This document shows positions 1-8,419 of a stretch of 36,785 nucleotides of DNA, in pieces. The notes under the pieces were generated by a model. The model was not told the origin of the DNA and did not search any database. It saw only the letters and a program-made list of their open reading frames with translations. The stretch is from Alphaproteobacteria bacterium GM202ARS2. Lineage in GTDB: Bacteria > Pseudomonadota > Alphaproteobacteria > GM7ARS4. A program made the position numbers and the translations under genes. Positions within the stretch are counted from its first letter, which is position 1; every line of letters starts with the position of its first letter. Where the stretch lies: contig JACONH010000012.1 in the NCBI GenBank assembly GCA_014323835.1, positions 159,363 through 196,147 on the forward strand, written 5' to 3'.

Positions 1-1216
1 GTTCCAGAGAGACTCTGTCCCATTCTTGTGCGTTGGTTATGATATAGGTAATCTTTTGGCGGATATCATCCCCTGTTTTTTGCAGAACGTCCCGCGCTTG
101 CGGGCTCAGGGTGGTGCGGTCTCTGTAACATTTGGCGTTATCGGCTAGCTCGCTGAGGGTGCGGGCTCGTTTTTTCAGCGAATCGAGGCCAGCGATGATA
201 CGTTCTTTTTCGTGGTTGCGCGGCGGCGTGGCAAAAAACGGGCATACCGCATCATAAAGAGCAACAGGCGGTAAGGAACGCATAAAGTGCGCGTTGATAT
301 AATCCAGCTTGGCTTTGTCAAAGCGGGCGGCGGCTTTTCCGACATCTTTCACATCGAACAAGAGGCAGGCTTGCTCGCGAGGGATGATTTCGTCATCCTT
401 ATGGGACCAGCCTAGACGGACAAGATAACTCAGCATGGCTTCGGCAAGGTAGCCTTGCTGGTGCCACTCGCCCACGCTCAGCGCGCCGTGGCGTTTCGAT
501 AACTTTTTGCCGTCACTCCCGTGCAGAAGGGGCATGTGCGCGTAGTGCGGTGTTTGCCAACCCAGAGCCTCATACAGCTGGTATTGACGAAAACTATTGG
601 TGAGGTGATCATCGCCGCGAATAATATGGGTAACACCCATGTGGCGGTCATCGGCAACCACCGAGAGCATATAGGTGGGCGTGCCATCGCTACGGAGCAG
701 AATCATGTCATCCAGTTGCTCGTTGTGTACTGTGACTTTGCCTTGAATCAGGTCGTGCAACGTGGTTGTGCCGGTTTGCGGGGCTTTGAGGCGTATTGTC
801 GGCTTGATGTTGGCGGGTGCGTCTTTTGGGTCTTTGTCGCGCCACAGCCCGTTGTAGCGGGCGGGTTTGCCTTGTTTGCGGGCTTGCTCACGCATGGCGG
901 CAAGCTCTTGCGGGCTGGCATAACACAGGTAGGCGCACCCTTTGTCTACCAGCAGGTGGGCGAGGGCTACGTGTTCTTTCTGGCGAGACGATTGCAACAG
1001 CGGCGGCTCATCGCCTTCAATACCCAGCCAAGACAAGCCCTCCTTGATGGTCGAGATGGCATCAGCAGTCGAACGCTCGGTGTCCGTATCCTCAATGCGC
1101 ACAAGATAACGACCGCCAAAACGGCGAGCATAAAGCCAATTAAAATATGCCGTCCGAGCTGAACCAATATGGAGAGAACCCGTCGGCGATGGAGCAAAGC
1201 GTGTAATGACAGTCAT
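1..1216 (-). CDS. gltX: Glutamyl-tRNA synthetase, 3' end outside window
   Basis: Class I aminoacyl-tRNA synthetase that charges tRNA-Glu (or tRNA-Gln in organisms using the amidotransferase route). Reading the minus strand from the ATG at 1216 gives about 405 residues with no stop before the window edge. The N-terminus reads MTVITRFAPSPTGSLHIGSA, the class I HIGH-type nucleotide-binding signature, followed by the conserved RIEDTD stretch. The second signature, KLSKRHG, lies near 490-510. The family is usually about 470 residues, so only the anticodon-binding C-terminus is missing. It is divergent from comEC with only about 65 bases between the preferred starts, so the two promoters must share a very short region. 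Alphaproteobacteria often carry two GltX copies; which one this is cannot be told here. Confidence 0.96.
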   Translation of the reverse strand, partial: MTVITRFAPSPTGSLHIGSARTAYFNWLYARRFGGRYLVRIEDTDTERSTADAISTIKEGLSWLGIEGDEPPLLQSSRQKEHVALAHLLVDKGCAYLCYASPQELAAMREQARKQGKPARYNGLWRDKDPKDAPANIKPTIRLKAPQTGTTTLHDLIQGKVTVHNEQLDDMILLRSDGTPTYMLSVVADDRHMGVTHIIRGDDHLTNSFRQYQLYEALGWQTPHYAHMPLLHGSDGKKLSKRHGALSVGEWHQQGYLAEAMLSYLVRLGWSHKDDEIIPREQACLLFDVKDVGKAAARFDKAKLDYINAHFMRSLPPVALYDAVCPFFATPPRNHEKERIIAGLDSLKKRARTLSELADNAKCYRDRTTLSPQARDVLQKTGDDIRQKITYIITNAQEWDRVSLE

Positions 1217-1280
1217 GGTAAGCTCATGTATACTCGTAAATGCCCTCTTCATACAAGTGCCCACACAGGTTTATGCCTTT

Positions 1281-3527
1281 ATGCAGGAACGTGTTGTCCG
1301 CAAGATTCTTTTTCGTTATCGACATTATCGCTACGTCTATGGCATCAGGCGTGTGGTTGTGCTACGACGCCTGGAAGGCTTTTTCGCCGAACAGGTGAAT
1401 CGCTTGCCCTTGTGGTTCGTTGCCGCATGGGTCATGGGTGCCGCCTTCTATTTTACGCTGTCGGTCGAGCCTGCGGGGGCGCGCTTGGGTTTGGGGGTCG
1501 TTGTCGGCAGCACCATTATCGCTGCTTGTTGGTATGGTGCACCCACGTTACGCTCGCTGTGGACGTTTGTCGGCACACTCTGGCTGGGTGCCAGTATCGG
1601 CGTGCTTCTCGCCAGCGTGCATGTTTCTATACACCAACAGACCCGTGGTTTTGTTCTTACGGAAGAAAGCGGTGTCGTCAATTTTCAGGCACAGGTGGTC
1701 TCGGTGAACGCCCACCGCGGCGGGTGGCGGTTTCTCCTAAAAGATGTCGTTGTGTGGCAGAAGAACAAAGAGCCTATGCCTTTGATTGACACGGCGATGA
1801 GCGGGGGTGACTCGTTATTATCTGTGCCTTCTCCTTACGTCCGCTTGTCGATGCGTGGGTTGATGGATACGTCTGTCTATCAGCCCGGGCAGAAGATTAC
1901 GGGTCGGGGACGTTTTTATCCGCCATCGCCGCCAGTGTATCCGGGCGGTTATGATTTTTCTCGCCGTGCGTGGTTTCATGGCATTTCGGCTTTTGGCTAT
2001 AGCTTAGGGGCGGTCAATGTATCCGCACAAGACGATGAGGTAGATGCGGGGGCTTGGTTGGTGCGGTTACGGCAGGGGATAGAAAGAAACATTGCCACCC
2101 ATATTTCTGGCGAAGAAGGGCGCGTGGCAACCGCTTTGTTGGTGGGACAGCGCGGACGCTTGAGCGACAACGTCTGGCGTATCATGCGCACCTCGGGGTT
2201 GGCTCATTTGCTGGCTTTGTCGGGGTTACACATGGGTTTGGTCGCGGGATTCATGTTCTTTTTATTTTGGCGGTTGTTGTCTTTATCGCGGATGGCTCTC
2301 GATTACAACATCCGCAAAGCTGCTGCTTTGGCGGCTATGTTGGCGAGCCTGTTTTATCTTTTGTTGACGGGCGGAAGTCTACCGACAGTGCGAGCTTTCG
2401 TTATGGTGGCGTTTGTGTTGTTGGCGATTATTCTCGACCGCCGTCCGTTTTCTTTGTTTGTTGTCGCGTGGGCGGCAGCGGGCATTGTCTTGTTTGATCC
2501 TTATGCGGTGGTCGATGTCAGCTTTCAGATGTCTTTTGCTGCGGTGGTGGCTCTGGCGGCTTTTTATGAGCATGTCTCGACCAACCGTGCCCTCGATGAG
2601 CCAACAAAAAACACAGGCTATACAACGTCTCTGTGGCAGACGAAAACAAAAAAAGTCGGGCTGTACATGGGCGGAGTCGCCATGACAACCCTTGTTGCCA
2701 GTATGGCGACAATGCCTTTTATCAGCTATCACTTTCAGCAGGTTGCGCCGTATGGCTTGCTTGCTAATATGGTGGCGGTGCCGCTAACGGCATTGTGGAT
2801 TATGCCGAGCGGTATCTTGGCGATGGTGGCGTCCGCCGTTGGGTTGGAGGGCATCTTCTTCGAGGGCATGGCGATAGGGATTGCTTTGTTGTTGGATTGG
2901 GCGTCTTTTATTGCCGCGTTGCCTTCTGCTTATCGGTCACATTCGGCTTATCCGACCGGGGCTTTGGCATGCTTTGTTATGGCAGGATTGTGGCTGTGCT
3001 TGTGGCAACGAGGACGAATCGCCGTCGCTGCCGTGCTCTGTGGGGTGGCGGTGGTTATCATCGAGAGCACACCGCAACCAGATATTTTCATTCATCGAGA
3101 CGGCTCGATGGTGGCAGTGCGGGACGCCAGTCAACCCGAGCGGTGGTTGTTTTCCTCTCAGCATGACCGATGGTATTCTCGCCAGTGGCTCCAATCGGTT
3201 GGCGGTGTTAAGCAATCCTCGTGGGACGAAGCAACAGCGACTTCAGGGCTTACGTGTGATGGCGTGGCGTGCTTATATGATAGACGTGGGTTGCGGGTCT
3301 CTTTTGTCTTCGAGCCGTCAGCTTTTGTCGAGGATTGTTCTTATGCTGATTTGGTTGTAGTTATGGGGGCGTGGGTTGTGCCGCCTTTCTGTGCGGCGCG
3401 GGTGATTAGTCGAGAAGAGTTGAGGAAACAAGGGGCTGCCAGCGTGTCATTAGCGGGTGGGGAAGATGGGTTGGTTATTCATTATGTTGCTGACTTTGTC
3501 GGGTCTCGGCCGTGGTCGTCTTTTTGA
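1281..3527 (+). CDS. comEC: ComEC/Rec2 family DNA-uptake channel protein
   Basis: Polytopic inner-membrane protein of about 748 residues, expected to carry single-stranded DNA across the inner membrane during natural transformation. An N-terminal region with several membrane segments is followed by a soluble DUF4131-like part containing the typical GRGRFYPP and PGGYDF motifs. The Competence domain follows, with its signature GLAHLLALSGLHMGLVAG. The C-terminal part lacks the HxHxDH motif of the metallo-beta-lactamase-like domain, as is common for alphaproteobacterial ComEC. An upstream in-frame ATG at 1206 would overlap gltX, so the ATG at 1281 is preferred, with only a weak AGG upstream. The 3' end overlaps convergent cobU by about 50 bases. 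No other competence gene is in the window. Confidence 0.9.
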   Translation: MQERVVRKILFRYRHYRYVYGIRRVVVLRRLEGFFAEQVNRLPLWFVAAWVMGAAFYFTLSVEPAGARLGLGVVVGSTIIAACWYGAPTLRSLWTFVGTLWLGASIGVLLASVHVSIHQQTRGFVLTEESGVVNFQAQVVSVNAHRGGWRFLLKDVVVWQKNKEPMPLIDTAMSGGDSLLSVPSPYVRLSMRGLMDTSVYQPGQKITGRGRFYPPSPPVYPGGYDFSRRAWFHGISAFGYSLGAVNVSAQDDEVDAGAWLVRLRQGIERNIATHISGEEGRVATALLVGQRGRLSDNVWRIMRTSGLAHLLALSGLHMGLVAGFMFFLFWRLLSLSRMALDYNIRKAAALAAMLASLFYLLLTGGSLPTVRAFVMVAFVLLAIILDRRPFSLFVVAWAAAGIVLFDPYAVVDVSFQMSFAAVVALAAFYEHVSTNRALDEPTKNTGYTTSLWQTKTKKVGLYMGGVAMTTLVASMATMPFISYHFQQVAPYGLLANMVAVPLTALWIMPSGILAMVASAVGLEGIFFEGMAIGIALLLDWASFIAALPSAYRSHSAYPTGALACFVMAGLWLCLWQRGRIAVAAVLCGVAVVIIESTPQPDIFIHRDGSMVAVRDASQPERWLFSSQHDRWYSRQWLQSVGGVKQSSWDEATATSGLTCDGVACLYDRRGLRVSFVFEPSAFVEDCSYADLVVVMGAWVVPPFCAARVISREELRKQGAASVSLAGGEDGLVIHYVADFVGSRPWSSF

Positions 3528-4059
3528 GCTTTGGGTTCCCTTTAAGCCAGCTCGGTATGCCGGCGGTAACGTAGATAACGTTATGGGCGATGGCGGCGAT
3601 GTGTTGGTGGAGTGTGCCGCTGGCATAGACAAAATGGCGGGCAACGGCGTTGGTGGGGATGATGCCGCTACTGACGTCGTGGCTGACGATGAGGGTGCGT
3701 CCTTGTTGCTGTTGGAGGGCTGTGATGAGCTCGGTGCTGAGGGTGTGGGGGTCGTTGCCGCGCTCGAGGCTGTTCGCGAGCCACAGGGTTAGGCTGTCGA
3801 TGAGGATACAGGGGGCTTTTGTGGCGATGGTGTGTAGGTATTGCGGAAGGTGGTAGGGTTCCGTGTGGGTGTGCCAGTGGGCGGGGCGTCTTTTTCGGTG
3901 CGCTTCGATGCGGGCTTGCATCTCGGAATCGAGGTGCAGGCGAGACGGGTCGGTTGTCGCAATGTAGAGGACGCTTTTTTCTTGGGCGATGAGGGATTCG
4001 GCAAAGTGACTTTTACCGCTCCCTGCCCCGCCTAAGATGAGACTGAGGTTGCGTCTCAC
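3475..4059 (-). CDS. cobU: Adenosylcobinamide kinase / adenosylcobinamide-phosphate guanylyltransferase
   Basis: Bifunctional enzyme (CobU in Salmonella, CobP in Pseudomonas naming) that phosphorylates adenosylcobinamide and transfers GMP to give adenosylcobinamide-GDP. The 194-residue length is usual for the family. A P-loop GGAGSGKS sits at residues 10-17, followed by the expected VLYIATT strand and the ILIDSLTLWLAN segment around residues 85-96. It lies 3 bases downstream of cobS on the same strand, so the two are surely co-transcribed, with cobS first. The tail of the gene overlaps the end of convergent comEC. The last residues are Lys/Thr rich and variable. Confident assignment from motif and context. 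Confidence 0.94.
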   Translation of the reverse strand: MRRNLSLILGGAGSGKSHFAESLIAQEKSVLYIATTDPSRLHLDSEMQARIEAHRKRRPAHWHTHTEPYHLPQYLHTIATKAPCILIDSLTLWLANSLERGNDPHTLSTELITALQQQQGRTLIVSHDVSSGIIPTNAVARHFVYASGTLHQHIAAIAHNVIYVTAGIPSWLKGNPKLKKTTTAETRQSQQHNE

Positions 4060-4062
4060 AGG

Positions 4063-4974
4063 CTAGGATAGGCTATGAAACAGCGTGGACGTGATGATGA
4101 GAACGCCGACTTCGTTGATTTGCTGGCAGGCGCCGCACAGGTCGCCGTTGTAGCCGCGGTAGGTTTTTGTGGCGAAACGAATCATCAGGAAGGTGAGAAC
4201 GGCACTGGTGGCAAGGACGGTCAAGGCGGTATCGAGGCGGGCTAAAAACAGCAGAACCAGAAGAGCAGCCAGCGTTGTGGGCACAATCAGCTGGGCGGGC
4301 GAGAGCTGCCCGAGTTGTTGGCTGAGGCTTTGACGGGGATGGGTGCTTTCTATGGGGATGGGGGCGAGGAAGCAAGGCAGGGCGACCATGGCTGCTCGTG
4401 ACGCACAGGCTGAGGCTATGAGCATCTGGGCGGCGTAGGCGCTGTTGCCGACTTCATACAGCGCGGCAAACTTGGCGAGAAGAGCCAACATAAGAGCCAG
4501 CGTGCCGTACGTGCCGATACGGCTATCTTTCATGATGGCGTGGCGTTCTTCCGGGGTGGTGCCGCCGAGGGAATCGGCAACGTCACACAAGCCGTCCTCG
4601 TGCAGAGCGCCGGTGGCGATAATCATCAAAGTAAGAGCCAGAACACAGGCAACGCCGTAGGGCAGAGCAACATATGCTGAACCGATGAGGGTCGCGGCAC
4701 CGATGCCGCCGACAACGATACCGGTGAAGGGAAAACTGCGGGTTGCTCGTTGCAGACGTTTTTGGATGGCTTTGTCGTCTTTGATGGCTTCGTTGTCTTC
4801 CGCGAGGGGCAGGCGAGTCAATAGACGTAGCGAGGCTAAAAAGTCGAGATACCACGGCAGAACGTGGCTCTTGAGCTCGTGCATATCGATGTCGCGCTTG
4901 CGGGTGCTTGGGCTTGCCGTGCTACTGGCAGAAGATGACGTTTTGTCTGAGGAAGAGGGCGGTTGTGTTGTCAT
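4063..4974 (-). CDS. cobS: Adenosylcobinamide-GDP ribazoletransferase (cobalamin synthase)
   Basis: Integral membrane enzyme (CobS/CobV) joining adenosylcobinamide-GDP to alpha-ribazole in the last steps of cobalamin assembly. After a Ser/Thr-rich N-terminal stretch the family signature begins at FLASLRLLTRLPL, followed by several hydrophobic helices and the metal-binding motif HEDGLCDVADSLGG, then the conserved KDSRIGTYG. The open frame extends to 5154 but that would overlap divergent cobT. The ATG at 4974 has a GGAG about 12 bases upstream and gives 303 residues. The ATG at 4884 gives 273, closer to the usual 250, but has no visible ribosome site. Operon with cobU directly downstream. Confidence 0.93.
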   Translation of the reverse strand: MTTQPPSSSDKTSSSASSTASPSTRKRDIDMHELKSHVLPWYLDFLASLRLLTRLPLAEDNEAIKDDKAIQKRLQRATRSFPFTGIVVGGIGAATLIGSAYVALPYGVACVLALTLMIIATGALHEDGLCDVADSLGGTTPEERHAIMKDSRIGTYGTLALMLALLAKFAALYEVGNSAYAAQMLIASACASRAAMVALPCFLAPIPIESTHPRQSLSQQLGQLSPAQLIVPTTLAALLVLLFLARLDTALTVLATSAVLTFLMIRFATKTYRGYNGDLCGACQQINEVGVLIITSTLFHSLS

Positions 4975-5052
4975 TGGTGGTTGTTGTTCTCCGAGAAACA
5001 GCGTATGAATGGTTGTAACGTATTTTTTTGTGTTTGAGAATAGCATTTTGTG

Positions 5053-6090
5053 ATGAAAGATTTGGCGTTTTCTTCTTTGCAGGCGTGGGTCGATGGCTTG
5101 TCTTTTGGGGGCATGGACGAGTCGTGCTATCGTGCTGCTCGTGCTCGTCAGCATGTTTTAACCAAGCCGCGGGGGTCGCTGGGGCGTTTGGAGGACATCG
5201 CTTGCTGGCTGGCAGGTTGGCAGGGGCGGGCGCGTCCCAGTGCCGAGACAGTGGGCGTGCATCTCTATGCCGGCAATCATGGCATCGCTAGCAAGGGCGT
5301 GTCGGCTTATCCGCCAGAGGTAACCGCACAGATGGTCGAGAACTTTGTTGCGGGAGGGGCGGCGGTCAATCAACTCTGTGGGCTGTATGGCTATGACTTG
5401 CAGGTGCATGTGGCGGACTTGGATAAGCCAACCCGTGATTTCAGTCAGCAGACGGCAATGGACGAAGAGACGTGCTTGCAAGCGGTCATGAGCGGCTACG
5501 AGTCGGTGGTGCATGGCACTGAGGACATCATCGTTCTTGGCGAGATGGGTATCGGCAACAGCACGGCGGCGGCGGCTTTGTGTCATGCTTGTTTTGGGGG
5601 CAACATCGATACGTGGGTCGGCAGAGGCAGCGGTGTCGATGAGCAAGGATTCGCCCGTAAGAGAAGCGTGCTGCGGGATGCTGTCGCTTATCATGCCAAG
5701 GCGCAAACGCTCGTGCCGTCCAACCCGTGGGTGTGCTTACAGGCTTTTGGTGGCTACGAAATAGCCGCTTGTTTGGGGGCGGTGTTGGCGGCGCGCACGC
5801 GCTCGGTGGCGGTGATTCTCGATGGCTTCATTTGTTGTAGCGCGGCGGCGGTGCTGTACGGGTATAAGCAAGAGCTGCTCGACCATTGCTTGTTCGGGCA
5901 CATATCGGCAGAGGCAGGGCATGCCTTGCTGTTACAGAAGATGGATAAAAAGCCCCTTTTGTCGCTGGATATGCGGCTCGGCGAAGGCAGCGGCGGCGTT
6001 CTGGCTGCCAGCCTCGTGCAAGCAGCGGTCATGTGTCATAACGGTATGGCATCCTTCGATGAGGCAGGTGTCAGCGACAAAGAATCATGA
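5053..6090 (+). CDS. cobT: Nicotinate-nucleotide-dimethylbenzimidazole phosphoribosyltransferase
   Basis: Makes alpha-ribazole 5'-phosphate, the lower-ligand nucleotide consumed by CobS. The N-terminal KPRGSLGRLED motif, the substrate-binding GNHGIASKGVSAYP, the GEMGIGNSTAAAA motif and the C-terminal RLGEGSGG are all present. The glutamate at about residue 311 in that last motif is the family's catalytic base. Length of about 345 residues is normal. A GTG at 5050 directly precedes the ATG at 5053; either could be used and neither has a strong Shine-Dalgarno site. It is divergent from cobS across about 78 bases and translationally coupled (ATGA overlap) to the downstream DUF2141 gene. No cobalamin riboswitch is visible in the short gap. 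Confidence 0.95.
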   Translation: MKDLAFSSLQAWVDGLSFGGMDESCYRAARARQHVLTKPRGSLGRLEDIACWLAGWQGRARPSAETVGVHLYAGNHGIASKGVSAYPPEVTAQMVENFVAGGAAVNQLCGLYGYDLQVHVADLDKPTRDFSQQTAMDEETCLQAVMSGYESVVHGTEDIIVLGEMGIGNSTAAAALCHACFGGNIDTWVGRGSGVDEQGFARKRSVLRDAVAYHAKAQTLVPSNPWVCLQAFGGYEIAACLGAVLAARTRSVAVILDGFICCSAAAVLYGYKQELLDHCLFGHISAEAGHALLLQKMDKKPLLSLDMRLGEGSGGVLAASLVQAAVMCHNGMASFDEAGVSDKES

Positions 6091-6527
6091 AACGATGGCT
6101 ATGGATAACGTGTCTCTTGTTGACGTGTATGTTGGAGGCAGGAGTGGCACAGGCGGCGGATTTGCGTATCCTGGTAGAAGGGCTCGTTAATCAACGGGGA
6201 GTCGTGCGTATCGCCCTGTTCACGCAACCCGACCAATTTCCCAGCGGTGATGCCGTGCGGCGAATCAATGTGGAAACGCCGATTGCCGCCAAAAAAGGAA
6301 TTATTGTCACTAATTTACCCCGAGGCACGTATGCTATCGCTGTCTTCCATGATGCCGATGGCGATGATGTTTTTGCTCGTAACTTTTTAGGCATACCCAT
6401 TGAGTCTTATGGGTTTAGTCGCAACGCTGAGCCGGGCTGGTTCTCGGCACCAGAATTTGACGATGCTGCCTTTCGGCTATCAGAGAACGCCCGCAGAAAA
6501 ATGACCATACGGATGCAGACGTGGTAA
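6087..6527 (+). CDS. DUF2141-type exported protein
   Basis: A 146-residue protein whose start codon overlaps the cobT stop as ATGA. Residues 1-23 form a clear signal peptide (positive start, leucine-rich core, then AQAADL as likely cleavage region). The mature part has the beta-sandwich pattern of the DUF2141 family: RGVVRIALF near residue 40, NLPRGTYAIAVFHDADGD around residue 75-90 and a C-terminal GFSRNA-type segment. These proteins are predicted periplasmic or cell-surface proteins of unknown function. The overlap with cobT indicates co-translation but gives no strong hint of a cobalamin role. Family assignment is from recall of the motif pattern, not from a search. Confidence 0.75.
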   Translation: MKRWLWITCLLLTCMLEAGVAQAADLRILVEGLVNQRGVVRIALFTQPDQFPSGDAVRRINVETPIAAKKGIIVTNLPRGTYAIAVFHDADGDDVFARNFLGIPIESYGFSRNAEPGWFSAPEFDDAAFRLSENARRKMTIRMQTW

Positions 6528-6599
6528 AATAATTCAGTGCTATTTATCAAAGAAGTGTGTATAGTAGCCTAAGGAGGCATAACATCATCGAGCCGTAGC

Positions 6600-7862
6600 A
6601 TGCAAAAATTCTGGCAGGAACATAAAAGCCTTATCCGTACTTTTATTGCTGGGCTACCCATCATTGTTGGTTTATGCCTGCTCATCATATACCTTTTCCC
6701 CGAAATGAACGAAGGCGTTGCGCGGCTCATAGCGAGTGCCATTTTTGGTTGGGGCGCGCTCTTTGGTATTATCGTTGCAGCAGAACGCAATCGAGTGTTG
6801 GGGCAACAGGTGGACAATGAACGCCTAACGCAAGCCCTCGATTTACTGGCAAAGACGAATGACAAGGGACATCCCCTTATCGAAGCTCGGGTCGGCGCGC
6901 TGTATAGTCTGGAAGCTTTAGCCAACACGCACCCTATGAATTATGGTGCACAGGTGATAAAAACTATCGCCGCCTATATTTACGAGAACGCCCAAAAAAC
7001 CGCCCGTGATAAACCGGGCGAGCCAGATACACGCGCGTATCCCTCACCTTTAGGCAAAGACGTCCAGACCGCTTTTGCCGTGCTGAAAAGCTTGTATGAT
7101 ACATACGCCAAGAAGCTTATAAGCCAGAATAAATTGAAACGCCTTGACTATAAAGCACCTGAACTACTCGATGATATCGATTTCTCTAAAGCCGATTTTC
7201 GCATGCTCGATTTTCAAGGCGTCGAGTGGGTAGAGCTGCCGACCCTCGAAGAAGCCCAACTGCAAGGTGCCAATCTGTCAGGAGCTCGACTACAAGGAGC
7301 TCATCTTCAGGGAGCTAATTTACTGGAGGCTAATTTATCAAAAATAAAGGCACAAGGTGTCATGTTGAGGGAAGCCAATTTACAGGGCACAAATTTACAA
7401 CTTGCTGAACTAGAAGGAGCAATCTTACAATTCGCTCGTCTAAAAGGAGCAGATTTACTGAAAGCACACCTCAATTGCAGCGATTGGCGCAACGTTAAAA
7501 TAAAAATTAATGAAAAAGAGCTAGAAAAAGAAGAATTAAAGAAGTCCTTACAAAAGGAAGGATTGAGTAAAAGTAAGATAGAAAAAATCATCGATGTCGG
7601 TGAGCACGGTTTATGGCAACCGACATCGGCAAAGATTCTCTGTGATGATACATTTCTCCCTGTCGAAGACAACTATACAAACACAACAAGGCTTGACCCG
7701 CATGATGCCCAACATAATTGGAAAGAGATGTGGCACGACGCTTTGCACAATGTTCCTAAGCCTATTTATCGCACTGTCGTTGAACACCTCATCATACACC
7801 ATACCGAACAAGGTGACTCCCCTAGTATCAAAGGATTACGTCAATTGCTCGAAAACAAGTGA
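6600..7862 (+). CDS. Membrane-anchored pentapeptide-repeat protein (cassette A)
   Basis: A 420-residue protein. Two membrane segments lie at about residues 11-32 and 42-60 (IVGLCLLIIYLF; AIFGWGALFGIIVAA). A conserved alpha-helical part follows, with IEARVGALYSLEAL, YGAQVIKTIAAYI and PLGKDVQTAFAVL, as found in other membrane pentapeptide-repeat proteins of alphaproteobacteria. Residues about 190-295 are pentapeptide repeats of A(N/D)LxG type, then a charged linker and a C-terminal domain containing LWQPTSAKILCDD. The gene at 18787-20111 is a close paralogue along the whole length. A perfect AAGGAGG at 6571-6577 lies 22 bases upstream of the ATG, too far for normal initiation, and there is no nearer in-frame start. 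Function unknown; pentapeptide solenoids usually mediate binding. A GIY-YIG-like gene follows, as in the second copy. Confidence 0.85.
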   Translation: MQKFWQEHKSLIRTFIAGLPIIVGLCLLIIYLFPEMNEGVARLIASAIFGWGALFGIIVAAERNRVLGQQVDNERLTQALDLLAKTNDKGHPLIEARVGALYSLEALANTHPMNYGAQVIKTIAAYIYENAQKTARDKPGEPDTRAYPSPLGKDVQTAFAVLKSLYDTYAKKLISQNKLKRLDYKAPELLDDIDFSKADFRMLDFQGVEWVELPTLEEAQLQGANLSGARLQGAHLQGANLLEANLSKIKAQGVMLREANLQGTNLQLAELEGAILQFARLKGADLLKAHLNCSDWRNVKIKINEKELEKEELKKSLQKEGLSKSKIEKIIDVGEHGLWQPTSAKILCDDTFLPVEDNYTNTTRLDPHDAQHNWKEMWHDALHNVPKPIYRTVVEHLIIHHTEQGDSPSIKGLRQLLENK

Positions 7863-7873
7863 CTCTGAAACAG

Positions 7874-7904
7874 ATATCCTGCCTTGAAATCAACTGGCAG
7901 ATAT
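7874..7904. repeat. 31-bp direct repeat, copy 1
   Basis: A 31-base unit beginning ATATCCTGCCTTGAAATC and ending GGCAGATAT is repeated exactly 49 bases further on. Inside each unit CTGCC pairs with GGCAG and the outer ATAT with ATAT, so each can form a small hairpin with a one-base bulge and a 12-base loop. It sits in the gap between the cassette A pentapeptide gene and the small GIY-YIG-like gene. No equivalent was seen in the gap of cassette B. Confidence 0.8.
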
Positions 7905-7922
7905 GATAAGAGTCTAGAGTGA

Positions 7923-7953
7923 ATATCCTGCCTTGAAATCAACTGGCAGATAT
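7923..7953. repeat. 31-bp direct repeat, copy 2
   Basis: Identical second copy of the unit at 7874-7904, with an 18-base spacer between the copies. It ends about 55 bases before the start of the downstream small gene. Each copy could fold as an RNA hairpin or be bound as an imperfect inverted repeat by a regulator; which is unknown. Confidence 0.8.
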
Positions 7954-8007
7954 CATAGGTAACACTCGATAGAGTCACCTGCCAACACCTCGAGGGATAG
8001 AAGAGCC

Positions 8008-8217
8008 ATGAGACGTAAAACACCTACTTTCAATTATGACCTTAAAAATGGAAGCAAGGTCATTTATCAAGGGATTACACAAGATCCTACAGTCCGCGAA
8101 AAACAGCACCGACAGGCAGGTCAAAAGTTTACTCACATGGTTGTATACCCCCTTCCAGACACGTCTGACAGGGCTAAGGTCGATAACCGCAGACACAAAA
8201 ACGCTTCTCGTGGCTAA
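8008..8217 (+). CDS. Small GIY-YIG-like protein, C-terminus probably lost (cassette A)
   Basis: A 69-residue product. The core NGSKVIYQGITQDP followed by REKQH and GQKFTHM fits the short GIY-YIG-like proteins in which a YxGIT strand is followed by an Arg and a His and then a KxFTHM motif. The paralogue at 18324-18662 shows the same core as VVVYIGISKYP and VGFTHM, followed by a helix NAKREAEKRLADY and LPLYN. The present copy diverges after PLPDTSDRAK and stops without the helix bearing the expected Glu or the P-x-YN end, so it is probably truncated or decayed. It lies 145 bases after the pentapeptide gene. Nuclease activity is doubtful; the fold assignment rests on motif recall. Confidence 0.55.
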   Translation: MRRKTPTFNYDLKNGSKVIYQGITQDPTVREKQHRQAGQKFTHMVVYPLPDTSDRAKVDNRRHKNASRG

Positions 8218-8291
8218 TTATCTTCAGGGCGGATAAACATCCTTTTTGTCCCTTTTTGTTATTCTTTCATCTTTTATTCATACTCACGGCG

Positions 8292-8297
8292 TATAAT
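8292..8297 (+). promoter_or_regulatory. Candidate -10 box upstream of pqqA
   Basis: A perfect TATAAT lies about 120 bases ahead of pqqA in a T-rich stretch. No good -35 hexamer is present at 16-18 bases, so this is only a candidate. Initiation here would give a leader of roughly 115 bases, part of which (CCTC with GAGG around 8330-8340) could pair. A second, weaker TATAAC lies near 8389. Confidence 0.35.
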
Positions 8298-8419
8298 CTG
8301 CTCATATCCATCGGGGCTGCCCTCAGGTACCCTCGGAGGATTGTTACGAGAAGGGCATAGTGTTTATTCATTATGCTTTTCGATGTTCTATAACACTTTA
8401 GTGAAAACAGAGGTGTGCT

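Noticed and set aside
521..1162. Long plus-strand open frame of 213 codons opposite gltX
   Set aside because: It is the antisense shadow of gltX, whose minus-strand translation shows all synthetase motifs; the plus frame has no recognisable domain.
2054..2497. 147-codon alternative plus frame inside comEC
   Set aside because: Overlaps the Competence domain of comEC, has no ribosome site and no recognisable motif.
4975..5052. Cobalamin riboswitch between cobS and cobT
   Set aside because: The gap is under 80 bases and lacks the B12-box pattern; a riboswitch of about 200 bases cannot fit.
5158..5706. 182-codon minus-strand frame opposite cobT
   Set aside because: Antisense shadow of cobT, which has complete family motifs on the plus strand.
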